Below are positions 7,794 to 14,695 of a stretch of 16,187 nt of DNA, piece by piece. The first letter of the stretch is position 1; the number at the start of each line of letters is the position of its first letter. The notes under the pieces are model-generated. The model was not told the origin of the DNA and ran no database searches. It saw only the letters and a program-made list of their open reading frames with translations. A program made the position numbers and the translations under genes. Origin of the DNA: Thermoplasmata archaeon (GTDB lineage: Archaea; Thermoplasmatota; Thermoplasmata; Thermoplasmatales; Thermoplasmataceae); NCBI GenBank assembly GCA_021816385.1, contig JAKAYJ010000007.1:1-16187 (forward strand), given 5' to 3'.

Positions 7794-7805
7794 ACCCATA
7801 TGGGT
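7794..7805. repeat. 12-bp perfect palindrome between convergent genes
   Basis: ACCCATATGGGT begins one base after the stop codon of the tandem-GNAT gene and is followed by TTATTTT. It could form a short hairpin and mark the end of that transcript, or of both converging transcripts, but archaeal termination depends mainly on T-runs, so this is tentative. Confidence 0.4.
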
Positions 7806-7841
7806 TATTTTCAAATCATCAAGTAAGACCAGTAATTTCGT

Positions 7842-8798
7842 TTACAACATTGAGATTAGGAAATTAACCGCTATAACACTTACGGGGATGGATATATTGT
7901 CATCCACGGGATATCTGGAAACAGATTCTGCAAATGTTGCAACTATTGCAAGAAGCACATATAGGGGACCAAGGATGGCATATGCGAAGATGGCTGTTGG
8001 AATAAGCATGAACAGGAAACCGCCTATACTCTTTTTGTGATTATAGAAAAGTTTTCTCGTCCTTATATTTACGCCTCCTATGGTTGCCAGTGAGTCTCCT
8101 ATTGCCATTGCAAAGACTCCAATTTCAACAACCCGCCATCTGAGGGACAGTGCAATCAATATCATCAATCCGGCAATGAACCACAGGCTGCCCACTCCAG
8201 GTTGTACATTATTTCTCTCAAAACGAAGGATTGCCTTTGATATTCTTGAATCCCTCTCAACGGCAGCAACATTAACGAGTACTATGCTGATCAGGATTGC
8301 AAGTAGTAGTCCTCCTTCCAGGAGTACCTTTGGTATCAAGATGATGGCAAGCAGTATGATTATTCCTGAGCATATCTGAACAATATCTCTTTCAACCTCT
8401 GTCTTTTTCTTCTTTCCTCTTTCATTCTCATTATCAAGGTTCATAAGTCTTACACTGTTCGATAGCAACAGTGAAATTGAGATACCAACTCCCAGTGAAA
8501 GTGTCTCGTGAAGAAGAGGAGAGATACTGAAATACAGGGTTCCGTCAACTATGGTTATGAATATTAGTATGAATATGAAGACATATGAGTTCCTCGAGTA
8601 AAGAGTATTTATGGAGAGAGTTCCAAGAACAACAATTGCAAAATCTATGGTATCTGGAAAAATAAGATAGAACAGCAATCCAATAAGAAGCGAAACGATC
8701 AGGGAATAATCAATCAATTTATACCGAAAAAGGTGGAACAAGATGATACTTCCAACAATTATCACAACGTTAAAAAGAAGAAAATCAAGAAATATCAC
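7842..8798 (-). CDS. Membrane protein of the SEC59/DGK1/VTE5 (CTP-dependent polyprenol/lipid kinase) family
   Basis: This is an integral membrane protein with about eight to ten hydrophobic spans. The C-terminal third carries the family signature: MAIGDSLATIGG (232-242), NHKKSIGGFLF (253-263, compare 'KSxEGS'), and ESVSRYPVDDNISIPV (291-306, compare 'E......DDNLxIP'). Relatives are dolichol kinase, CTP-dependent diacylglycerol kinase and phytol kinase, which phosphorylate a lipid alcohol using CTP; phosphatidate cytidylyltransferases are distant kin. In an archaeon a geranylgeraniol or dolichol-type substrate is plausible, but that is inference. A charged cytoplasmic loop (ENERGKKKKTEVERD, about 124-138) splits the spans. 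The start is GTG (8798-8796); a TATA element 26 bases upstream supports a leaderless start there rather than read-through alone from transaldolase, 33 bases upstream. Confidence 0.78.
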   Translation of the reverse strand: MIFLDFLLFNVVIIVGSIILFHLFRYKLIDYSLIVSLLIGLLFYLIFPDTIDFAIVVLGTLSINTLYSRNSYVFIFILIFITIVDGTLYFSISPLLHETLSLGVGISISLLLSNSVRLMNLDNENERGKKKKTEVERDIVQICSGIIILLAIILIPKVLLEGGLLLAILISIVLVNVAAVERDSRISKAILRFERNNVQPGVGSLWFIAGLMILIALSLRWRVVEIGVFAMAIGDSLATIGGVNIRTRKLFYNHKKSIGGFLFMLIPTAIFAYAILGPLYVLLAIVATFAESVSRYPVDDNISIPVSVIAVNFLISML

Positions 8799-8816
8799 GG
8801 GATATAATTAATTACT

Positions 8817-8824
8817 AATATAAA
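8817..8824 (-). promoter_or_regulatory. TATA box for the kinase-like gene, overlapping a T-run after transaldolase
   Basis: TTTATATT on the minus strand begins 26 bases before the GTG at 8798, the spacing for a leaderless start. It merges with a run of six T (8827-8822) five bases after the transaldolase stop, which may itself end the upstream transcript. One short stretch may thus serve as both terminator and promoter. Confidence 0.5.
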
Positions 8825-8831
8825 AAATTGG

Positions 8832-9503
8832 TTAAAGTGGAAAGTCCATATTACCAAAAGCCTTTTTCCAGTCGTCCAGGAATCTGGTCAAACCTTCTGT
8901 GGTTTTAGGGTGACTTGGGAGTTTTGATAAAACATCGAATGGCAGCGTTATTACGTCTGCCCCCATGATCATCGATCTCAAAACATGCAATGGACTCCTG
9001 ATTGATGCTACCAGGATATTTGTCTTCATGTCGTAATTTGTATAGATAGTCTTTATCTGTTCTATTACCGACATGCCGTCCTCCGCGATATCATCAAGCC
9101 TGCCTACAAATGGTGATACATACCTTGCACCTGCCTTTGCAGCAAACAGTGCCTGTATGCCACTGAAGATAAGCGTTGAATTAACCGGTATCCCCTTGTC
9201 TGAAAGAGCCTTTGTCACCTTTAGTCCGACGGTAGTAAATGGAACCTTAACAACAGCATTTTTTCCAAGTTCACTTATTTTGAAGGCCTGTTTCAACATG
9301 TTATCGTAGTCCTCTGCTATGACTTCAATGCTTACCGGTCCCGGAGTTTCCTTGAGAATTCTGGTAACAATATCTTTAAAGCTTCCGCCATTTTTCATTT
9401 CTTTTGCTATCAGTGATGGGTTTGTTGTGACTCCATCAAGTAGTCCCCATTCATTGGCCTGCTTTATCTCTGTTAAATTTGCCGTATCAAGAAATAGTTT
9501 CAT
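8832..9503 (-). CDS. tal: Transaldolase (short, FSA-like subfamily)
   Basis: Transaldolase moves a dihydroxyacetone unit between sugar phosphates in the non-oxidative pentose phosphate pathway, through a Schiff base on lysine. The 223-residue length is that of the short archaeal/bacterial type. Motifs are FLDTANL (4-10), GVTTNPSL (24-31), VVKVP with Schiff-base Lys86, NSTLIFS (108-114) and [11 protein letters not shown] (128-138). Glu60 and Phe132 occupy positions where fructose-6-phosphate aldolases have Gln and Tyr, so true transaldolase activity is favoured. The ATG at 9503 has a strong GGGAGGAG ribosome site seven bases upstream and overlaps the end of the transketolase C gene by 17 bases, so the two are co-translated. 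Confidence in family is high; the FSA/transaldolase distinction rests on two residues. Confidence 0.93.
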   Translation of the reverse strand: MKLFLDTANLTEIKQANEWGLLDGVTTNPSLIAKEMKNGGSFKDIVTRILKETPGPVSIEVIAEDYDNMLKQAFKISELGKNAVVKVPFTTVGLKVTKALSDKGIPVNSTLIFSGIQALFAAKAGARYVSPFVGRLDDIAEDGMSVIEQIKTIYTNYDMKTNILVASIRSPLHVLRSMIMGADVITLPFDVLSKLPSHPKTTEGLTRFLDDWKKAFGNMDFPL

Positions 9504-10443
9504 ATTTTTTCTCCTCCCTGAATGATTTCACACCAGCTGAGACGATATCATTTACACCCATATGAAAATAATCAAACAACTCCCATGACTTTCCTGATTT
9601 ACCAAAGGAGTCTTTCATGCCAACCCTAACAACAGGTACAGGATATTCCTCAGAAGTTACCTCGCATACCCTGCTTCCAAGACCATTGTAGATTGAATGT
9701 TCTTCAGCAGTTACTATATGTCCTGTCTTTTTCGCATAGTCTACTATATTGGCCCTGTCAATGGGTTTGATGGAGGACACGTTAATAACCGCAGTATCTA
9801 TTGCAAGCTCCTTAAGTTTTTCTGCTGCTTCGAGGGCGAATGAAAGCATGGACCCATTTGCAAAAATTGTCAGGTCACTCCCGTCTCTTAAAACGGTATT
9901 TTTCCCTTCCCTAAATTGATAATCATTCTCATTCACTACTGCAAATTTTTCCCTAGTTAATCTGACATAGTAGGGGGTTTTAGTCTTTTCAACAAGGTAA
10001 TCTATTACAGACTCAGTTTCTATGGAATCTGCCGGAACTATGACTTTCATGTTGGGAAGTCCGCTCATTAACCCAATGTCTTCTACCATCTGATGAGTCG
10101 CACCATCTTCTCCTACTGTTATACCTGCATGAGTTACAACAAATTTCACGTTTATATTATTGTAACAAACCGACTGCCGTATCTGCTCATAGGTTCTTGT
10201 GAGAAAAATTGCGAATGTTGAAACAAATGGCTTCAAATCACTTAGGGCCATCCCAGCTGCTGTTGTTACCATAGACTGTTCTGAAATACCCATGTTAAAG
10301 AACCTGTCTGGGAATTCCTTACCAAAGGCCTGAGTCTTTGTTGAACTTGACAGATCTGCATCAAGAACAACAAGATCCCTATGGTTCTTTCCGAGCTCCA
10401 CTAGCTTCCTTCCATACGCTTCTCTTAAACTTTCACTCTTCAT
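9487..10443 (-). CDS. Transketolase, C-terminal subunit
   Basis: This is the second half of a split transketolase, holding the pyrimidine-binding and C-terminal domains; it works only with the N-terminal subunit at the dimer interface. GISEQSM carries the catalytic Glu that activates thiamine diphosphate, and [15 protein letters not shown] matches the conserved substrate-binding block. The C-terminal domain ends near the stop. I chose the ATG at 10443: an AGGTG ribosome site lies nine bases upstream. A GTG at 10455 would add four residues (MLEF) but is itself part of that ribosome site. The gene overlaps the N-terminal subunit by 11 bases and transaldolase by 17 bases. Total length with the N half is about 607 residues, near the 630-680 of a one-piece enzyme. 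Confidence 0.92.
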   Translation of the reverse strand: MKSESLREAYGRKLVELGKNHRDLVVLDADLSSSTKTQAFGKEFPDRFFNMGISEQSMVTTAAGMALSDLKPFVSTFAIFLTRTYEQIRQSVCYNNINVKFVVTHAGITVGEDGATHQMVEDIGLMSGLPNMKVIVPADSIETESVIDYLVEKTKTPYYVRLTREKFAVVNENDYQFREGKNTVLRDGSDLTIFANGSMLSFALEAAEKLKELAIDTAVINVSSIKPIDRANIVDYAKKTGHIVTAEEHSIYNGLGSRVCEVTSEEYPVPVVRVGMKDSFGKSGKSWELFDYFHMGVNDIVSAGVKSFREEKKYETIS

Positions 10444-11299
10444 AAATTCTAGCACCTATTTCACCCAAGGCCATTTCATACTCCTCATTTGATGCAGGAG
10501 GAGAACCATGGTATTTTGGATTATTTTCCATATAGCTTACGCCCTTACCTTTCACTGTATTGGCTATCAGAAACACTGGCTTATCTGAGCTCTTTCTTGC
10601 AAAGTCAAATGCTTTCTGTATTTCATTAAAATTGTGGCCATCAAATTCCATCACGTTCCACCCAAAGGATTTGACTTTATCATAAACACTTCCCATTGGC
10701 ATTATATCCTTTGTGAAACCATCAAGCTGTACTCCATTCTTGTCTAGTATTGCTACCAGGTTATTCAGCCTATATTTACTACCTGCCATAAGTGATTCCC
10801 ACACGCTTCCCTCCTCGATTTCCCCGTCTCCAAGAATTGCAAAAACCCTGTAATCTTCCTTCTTGATTTTTGCAGCAATTGCCATTCCTACAGCTACTCC
10901 AAGACCCTGCCCGAGAGATCCTGTTGATGATTCAACACCTGGAACTCCACGATGAACATGTCCCTCTAGCTTTGAGTTCAGCTGTCTGAAATCCATGAGT
11001 AGTTCCTGAGGAAAAAATCCCCTCAACGCAAGGATGCTGTATAATGCCGGAGATGCATGTCCCTTGCTCATTATCAGTCTGTCCCTTTTTGGCATTTCCG
11101 GGTCCTTTGGATCAATAATCATTTCCCTGAAGTAAAGGTCAGTCAGAATGTCTATTATACTGAGAGAACCACCAGGATGTCCACTTTTTGCGCTGTAAAC
11201 CATCTTGATTATCAGGGATCTTGCAGACTGTGCTATCTTAAAAAGTGTTTTATTATCCAGTTTTTTATCCTGGATTTCCATATCACTAGGAAATTCCAT
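10433..11299 (-). CDS. Transketolase, N-terminal subunit
   Basis: This subunit holds the thiamine-diphosphate-binding domain of transketolase, which moves two-carbon units between ketose and aldose phosphates. Visible motifs are SGHPGGSLS (39-47), SKGHASPALY (78-87), GSLGQGLGVAVGMA (127-140), and the ThDP signature GDGEIEEGSVWE (157-168) ending in LVAILDKNG (181-189). The 288-residue length is typical of split transketolases. The ATG at 11299 has TATAAAG 22-28 bases upstream, fitting a leaderless start. An in-frame ATG at 11281 would give a protein six residues shorter and is less well placed for the promoter. It leads the three-gene pentose phosphate operon. Confidence 0.92.
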   Translation of the reverse strand: MEFPSDMEIQDKKLDNKTLFKIAQSARSLIIKMVYSAKSGHPGGSLSIIDILTDLYFREMIIDPKDPEMPKRDRLIMSKGHASPALYSILALRGFFPQELLMDFRQLNSKLEGHVHRGVPGVESSTGSLGQGLGVAVGMAIAAKIKKEDYRVFAILGDGEIEEGSVWESLMAGSKYRLNNLVAILDKNGVQLDGFTKDIMPMGSVYDKVKSFGWNVMEFDGHNFNEIQKAFDFARKSSDKPVFLIANTVKGKGVSYMENNPKYHGSPPASNEEYEMALGEIGARIYEE

Positions 11300-11320
11300 C
11301 TCTTACCTTGCCCCAAATTA

Positions 11321-11327
11321 CTTTATA
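11321..11327 (-). promoter_or_regulatory. TATA box of the transketolase-transaldolase operon
   Basis: TATAAAG on the minus strand lies 22-28 bases before the ATG at 11299, matching leaderless spacing. Inferred from sequence and position. Confidence 0.5.
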
Positions 11328-11370
11328 GAAAATGAAATTAAAACTTTTCCTATTTTTACAAACTAATAAA

Positions 11371-12441
11371 CTATGAAATTTCGTGCCTGTCTTTTCGTAT
11401 ATGAAACTCCTCCCCTTCAGGAATAATTCCCGTTGCAAAGAATATTATCTTTACCTTTCCCTTGAAGGTATTATCGGTCTCCTGCCTGACAATTATGTTC
11501 GCACCAGGTGATACCTTATCCTTCATGAATTTCATTGCCTTTTCCCTTTCCTCCACAGTAAGGGTATCATCACCAGAGATGCTTAGAAGAAGACCTCTGG
11601 CCTGGGAAATTTCTGAAGAGTTAAAGGGGGAATTCAATGCCGATTCGCATGCTTCCATGATTCTCTGTTCCGGTGAGGAATCAGAAATTCCAACTCCAAA
11701 TATGCCTAGACCGCCGAGTTCCAGTATTTTTTCCAGGTCAGAAAGTTCTGTGTTCACAGTCGCACTCTTAGAAACACTTTCGATCAGTCCTTCAATTGCA
11801 TTCATCATTATTGAGTCAGCAAACTCGAGGGCCACATTGAATAGTTCTCTTGGTGCATATTTTCTTATCCGGTCATTCTCAAAGAGGATGAGGGAATCAC
11901 AGAATTGAATCAACTCAGATTCCCCTTTCCTGGCATTCTCCATCCGCTTTTTTCCTTCGCTTGCCATGGGGAGGGAAGCAATGCCTATGACTATTGAATT
12001 TCTCTCCTTTGCCTTCATTGCAAGAAAGGGAGAAGACCCCGTACCGGTTCCGCCACCAAGTCCTGTTACAATGATGGCAATCTTGACCCTGTCCAGGCTT
12101 TTTTCAATCTCTGTTTGGGATTCTCTCGCAGCAGCATTACCCACCTGAGGATCTGCCCCAGCTCCCCTTCCCTTTGTAAGCTGCTTCCCAAGCACAATTT
12201 TCTCTTTCACCCCAATCTTACTGAGATGTGATGCATCAGTGTTAGCGGCCGCGAATGAGATTTCACAGTATGGTGAGTTGAAACTTCTATTTACCATTCT
12301 CTTGATAGTGTTGGAACCTGCACCACCCATCCCAAAGATCTTTATTCTCAGTTTATTCTCTTCAACAAGTTCTGTGAGTTTTTCCTTTGAAGTACCGTAA
12401 TTCTCCTCTTCTTCATCAATGCTGGGATTCCCAGAAATCAT
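11371..12441 (-). CDS. ftsZ: Cell-division GTPase FtsZ
   Basis: FtsZ is a tubulin-like GTPase that polymerises into the division ring. With the ATG at 12441 the protein is 356 residues. The GTP-binding motifs are FGMGGAGSNTIKRMV (about 36-50), the tubulin signature GLGGGTGTGSSP (127-138), and the block GRGAGADPQVGNAAARES, typical of FtsZ rather than CetZ. The T7 synergy loop, which reaches into the neighbouring subunit to trigger GTP hydrolysis, reads NTELSD (230-235); the usual form is N-x-D-x-x-D, so the first Asp is Glu here. An acidic tail of about 25 residues precedes the GTPase core, and the C-terminus is short with no linker and peptide of the kind that binds membrane tethers. The start is fixed by TTATATATT at 19-27 bases upstream; a longer frame from a TTG at 12522 would run through that promoter. 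It is probably a single-gene transcript. Confidence 0.93.
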   Translation of the reverse strand: MISGNPSIDEEEENYGTSKEKLTELVEENKLRIKIFGMGGAGSNTIKRMVNRSFNSPYCEISFAAANTDASHLSKIGVKEKIVLGKQLTKGRGAGADPQVGNAAARESQTEIEKSLDRVKIAIIVTGLGGGTGTGSSPFLAMKAKERNSIVIGIASLPMASEGKKRMENARKGESELIQFCDSLILFENDRIRKYAPRELFNVALEFADSIMMNAIEGLIESVSKSATVNTELSDLEKILELGGLGIFGVGISDSSPEQRIMEACESALNSPFNSSEISQARGLLLSISGDDTLTVEEREKAMKFMKDKVSPGANIIVRQETDNTFKGKVKIIFFATGIIPEGEEFHIRKDRHEIS

Positions 12442-12459
12442 AATGAATAATAGTATAGG

Positions 12460-12468
12460 AATATATAA
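12460..12468 (-). promoter_or_regulatory. TATA box of ftsZ
   Basis: TTATATATT on the minus strand lies 19-27 bases before the ATG at 12441, preceded by GATAAC as a possible BRE. The spacing predicts a leaderless message and argues against the upstream TTG start. Confidence 0.6.
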
Positions 12469-12551
12469 GTTATCTTTTTTGTTACCGGTATAATTTTCAC
12501 GGTTCAAACTTAATGAGTACAACTGCCTGCGATATTTTGACTATGAGACAC

Positions 12552-12567
12552 TAAAAATAAAAATTTT
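12552..12567 (-). terminator. T-rich probable terminator of the acyl-CoA synthetase gene
   Basis: On the minus strand, about 43-58 bases after the stop at 12610, the sequence reads AAATTTTTATTTTTAG. Oligo-T tracts are the known intrinsic stop signal in archaea. No strong hairpin precedes it. Confidence 0.45.
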
Positions 12568-12609
12568 ATTGGAAAATAATCTTTGTTTACGCTTTAAATA
12601 AGGTTAAAA

Positions 12610-14214
12610 TCAACTGTAATATTTCTCCCTTAATTTCTTTTTGTCAACTTTTCCAGTAGAGGTCATTTCAAAGGAATCCACCCTCACATATTCATCAGGC
12701 ATCCAGAATTTTTCTATTCTTCTTTCTTCCACGAACCTTTTCAGAAATTCATCGATTTCTTCTTTTTTAACGGTACCATTTGAGGTATAGAATGCCACAG
12801 GCCTTTCCCCCCACTTTTCATCTTTCTTTCCGATAATGGCGACCCTGTCTATGCCATCATAAAGGCTAACTACATCTTCAAGTATCAAAGTAGGTATGAA
12901 TTCACCCCCAGATTTAACTGCATCCTTCTCTCTGTCCACTATACAGAGATATCCTTTTTCGTCTATATATCCAAGGTCTCCTGTATGAAGCCATCCCTCA
13001 GCCCATAATTTTTTTGTAGCCTCAGCATCCTTGTAATATTCCCTTGCAACATATGGGGATCTAACGAGGATTTCACCGAACTTATTTTTTTTATCCTTAT
13101 TTAGCTCGGATTTTGAATACATTATTTTAATTTCCACAAAGGGAGCTGGAATTCCAGCCTTGATTTCATATTCTTCTTTAGTTTTCTCGTCCAGGTTCTG
13201 AACCTCACTGTTCAGAGTGGAAAATGAAACAAGGGGTGCTGTTTCAGATAAACCATAAGCACCAATGCTTGTGACATTAAAAGATTTAGCCCTGTTCTTT
13301 AGTTCCATGGTTAAGGCTCCACCCCCAATAATACATCTCAGGTTAAGCGATGGTAATACTTTGCTGGAATTTTTTGCGGCCAGTAACATATAAAGTATGG
13401 AGGGGACCATAGCAGTTGTGCTTACCCTTTCACTTTCCATAAGTTCGAGTATTTTCTCAGGGTTATATCTTCCTGGGAGGACATATTTCAGACCTTTCAG
13501 AAGGAAAAGCTGGGGAAGACCCCAGGCGTGAACATGAAACATTGGTACCAGTGGCATCAATGTATCGCCAGAACCAAGTGAGATCGGATAATCGGATACT
13601 GTGTTGGCAATTGAGAATGCATGAAGCACTATGTCCCTATGAGTAAATGATACGCCCTTTGGCATTCCAGTGGTTCCAGACGTATAGAAAAGTGTTGCAG
13701 TATCATCTTCTGAAACATAGGGTAGAGGTATATTGTCGTCCGTATTTACAAGATCTTCAAAATTTATTACGTTGTTAAATGGTAAGTTGATCTCTTCATT
13801 AGAAGTCCTGTAAATGATCCATCCTTTTATGAAACCAAATAGATCCTTATATTGAACAAACATTTTGGCTATCTCATCTCTCAGTATTAAATATGAATCC
13901 TCTGCATGTTGAATAGTATAATATATGAGCTCAGTAGGATATCTGATATTGACCGTATGCAGTATTGCACCGGTCATTGGAACAGCATAGAAAGACTTTA
14001 GAAAATTGATTGTATCCCAGTCAAGAATCCCTATCTTATCCTTAGGCTTAACGCCAATTTTTACAAGGCCCTTTGCCAGTGATGTGACGTCACTTCCAAA
14101 TCTGCTGAATGTAATTCTTCCAAATTCTGAATCAACTATTTCCTGACTGGGATTTCTAACCGTACTGCTTCTTAAAAGATTTCCCAGTGTCAATTCGTAT
14201 TTTACGTAAGTCAT
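12610..14214 (-). CDS. Acyl-CoA synthetase (AMP-forming), medium/long-chain type
   Basis: This enzyme activates a fatty acid with ATP to an acyl-AMP and then to acyl-CoA. With the ATG at 14214 it has 534 residues, normal for the AlkK/FadD-like group. The ATP loop TSGTTGMPKG is at about 178-187, PMFHVHAWGLP at about 224-234, YGLSETAP at about 320-327, the GWLHTGDLGY motif and DREKDAVKSGGEFI in the hinge region, and STGKVDKKKL at the C-terminus with the adenylation lysine at about 522. No signal peptide is present. The reading frame also runs up to a TTG at 14253, but the ATG has a TATA-like AATAATATT 19-27 bases upstream and the family N-terminus (YELTLGNLLRSS) follows directly. The chain length of the substrate cannot be told. 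It stands alone between the transporter region and ftsZ. Confidence 0.9.
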   Translation of the reverse strand: MTYVKYELTLGNLLRSSTVRNPSQEIVDSEFGRITFSRFGSDVTSLAKGLVKIGVKPKDKIGILDWDTINFLKSFYAVPMTGAILHTVNIRYPTELIYYTIQHAEDSYLILRDEIAKMFVQYKDLFGFIKGWIIYRTSNEEINLPFNNVINFEDLVNTDDNIPLPYVSEDDTATLFYTSGTTGMPKGVSFTHRDIVLHAFSIANTVSDYPISLGSGDTLMPLVPMFHVHAWGLPQLFLLKGLKYVLPGRYNPEKILELMESERVSTTAMVPSILYMLLAAKNSSKVLPSLNLRCIIGGGALTMELKNRAKSFNVTSIGAYGLSETAPLVSFSTLNSEVQNLDEKTKEEYEIKAGIPAPFVEIKIMYSKSELNKDKKNKFGEILVRSPYVAREYYKDAEATKKLWAEGWLHTGDLGYIDEKGYLCIVDREKDAVKSGGEFIPTLILEDVVSLYDGIDRVAIIGKKDEKWGERPVAFYTSNGTVKKEEIDEFLKRFVEERRIEKFWMPDEYVRVDSFEMTSTGKVDKKKLREKYYS

Positions 14215-14473
14215 GTGGAAATAAATATTACCAATATTATTCAAACTTCCCAACCTTTCATTTCAGTTAAATAGGAAAGAACGACAGTCTTACCCCATAA
14301 GCAGACAAATTCCAGAGAATGTGCCCTATAGATTCACTTTCAGGATATCTGAGGTTTCTGTTCCATTCTGGTTAGAAATGGCGTAAAACAAAGAAAAAAC
14401 TGGAAAATGTCATTCAATTCCTTATTATGGTGAGTAATATAAGCCTCAATATTATTCATAAATAAGCGTGGTA

Positions 14474-14486
14474 TTACATAATGTAA
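14474..14486. repeat. 13-bp palindrome next to a TATA-like element
   Basis: TTACATAATGTAA has perfect 6-bp arms around one central A. CTATTTAAACG follows directly (14487-14497). If that is a promoter for the permease operon, the leader would be about 180 bases. A regulator site is possible but unproven. Confidence 0.4.
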
Positions 14487-14648
14487 CTATTTAAACGAGT
14501 AAAAAAACTAAATATTATTTTCAAGCTATGGTATCAAAATACGTTTGGCCATAGAGTAACTTGATATGTAAGACATAAAAACACTCGCAGACAGGAAAAT
14601 TAAAGAATGTATTACAAAGTCTGATTTAAAGATAAAAAACAATCCAAT

Positions 14649-14666
14649 TAAATTTGATCGAATTTA
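14649..14666. promoter_or_regulatory. Candidate operator: 18-bp imperfect palindrome before the permease operon
   Basis: TAAATTTGATCGAATTTA is symmetrical except for one pair (T opposite G). It lies 30 bases before the ATG at 14696 and overlaps an AATTAAATTT stretch that could be the TATA element. A repressor bound here would block the promoter. Proposed from symmetry and position only. Confidence 0.4.
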
Positions 14667-14695
14667 GAAAAACTTGAAATTAGGTGTGATAACAA

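Larger units (their letters stand above)
14215..14695. other. Non-coding intergenic region between divergent transcripts
   Basis: This stretch is strongly AT-rich and has no open frame with gene-like length or codon use on either strand; the longest ATG frames I followed by eye end within about 20 codons. It contains the likely acyl-CoA synthetase promoter at its left end (14233-14241), a 13-bp palindrome (14474-14486) followed at once by a TATA-like CTATTTAAA, and an 18-bp imperfect palindrome near the permease start. It shows no tRNA-like T-arm. Its length is unusual for this compact region, so it may hold regulatory sites or a small RNA. Confidence 0.6.

Noticed and set aside
8832..9503. 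Fructose-6-phosphate aldolase instead of transaldolase
   Set aside because: Residues 60 (Glu) and 132 (Phe) are those of transaldolase, and the neighbours are transketolase subunits.
11462..11908. Plus-strand frame of 148 codons opposite ftsZ
   Set aside because: Complement of a well-supported FtsZ; Ser/Pro/Leu-rich shadow composition and no promoter or ribosome site.
12442..12522. N-terminal extension of FtsZ from a TTG
   Set aside because: It would begin at a rare start codon and translate the TATA element placed exactly for the ATG at 12441.
14215..14253. N-terminal extension of the acyl-CoA synthetase from a TTG
   Set aside because: TTG start with no ribosome site; the ATG at 14214 is followed directly by the family's usual N-terminus and has a TATA-like element at leaderless spacing.
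14324..14380. Short plus-strand ORF of about 18 codons in the long gap
   Set aside because: No ribosome site or promoter at proper spacing and no sign of coding composition.
14254..14695. tRNA or CRISPR repeat in the non-coding gap
   Set aside because: No T-arm-like GGTTCGAAT block and no regularly spaced direct repeats were found by eye.
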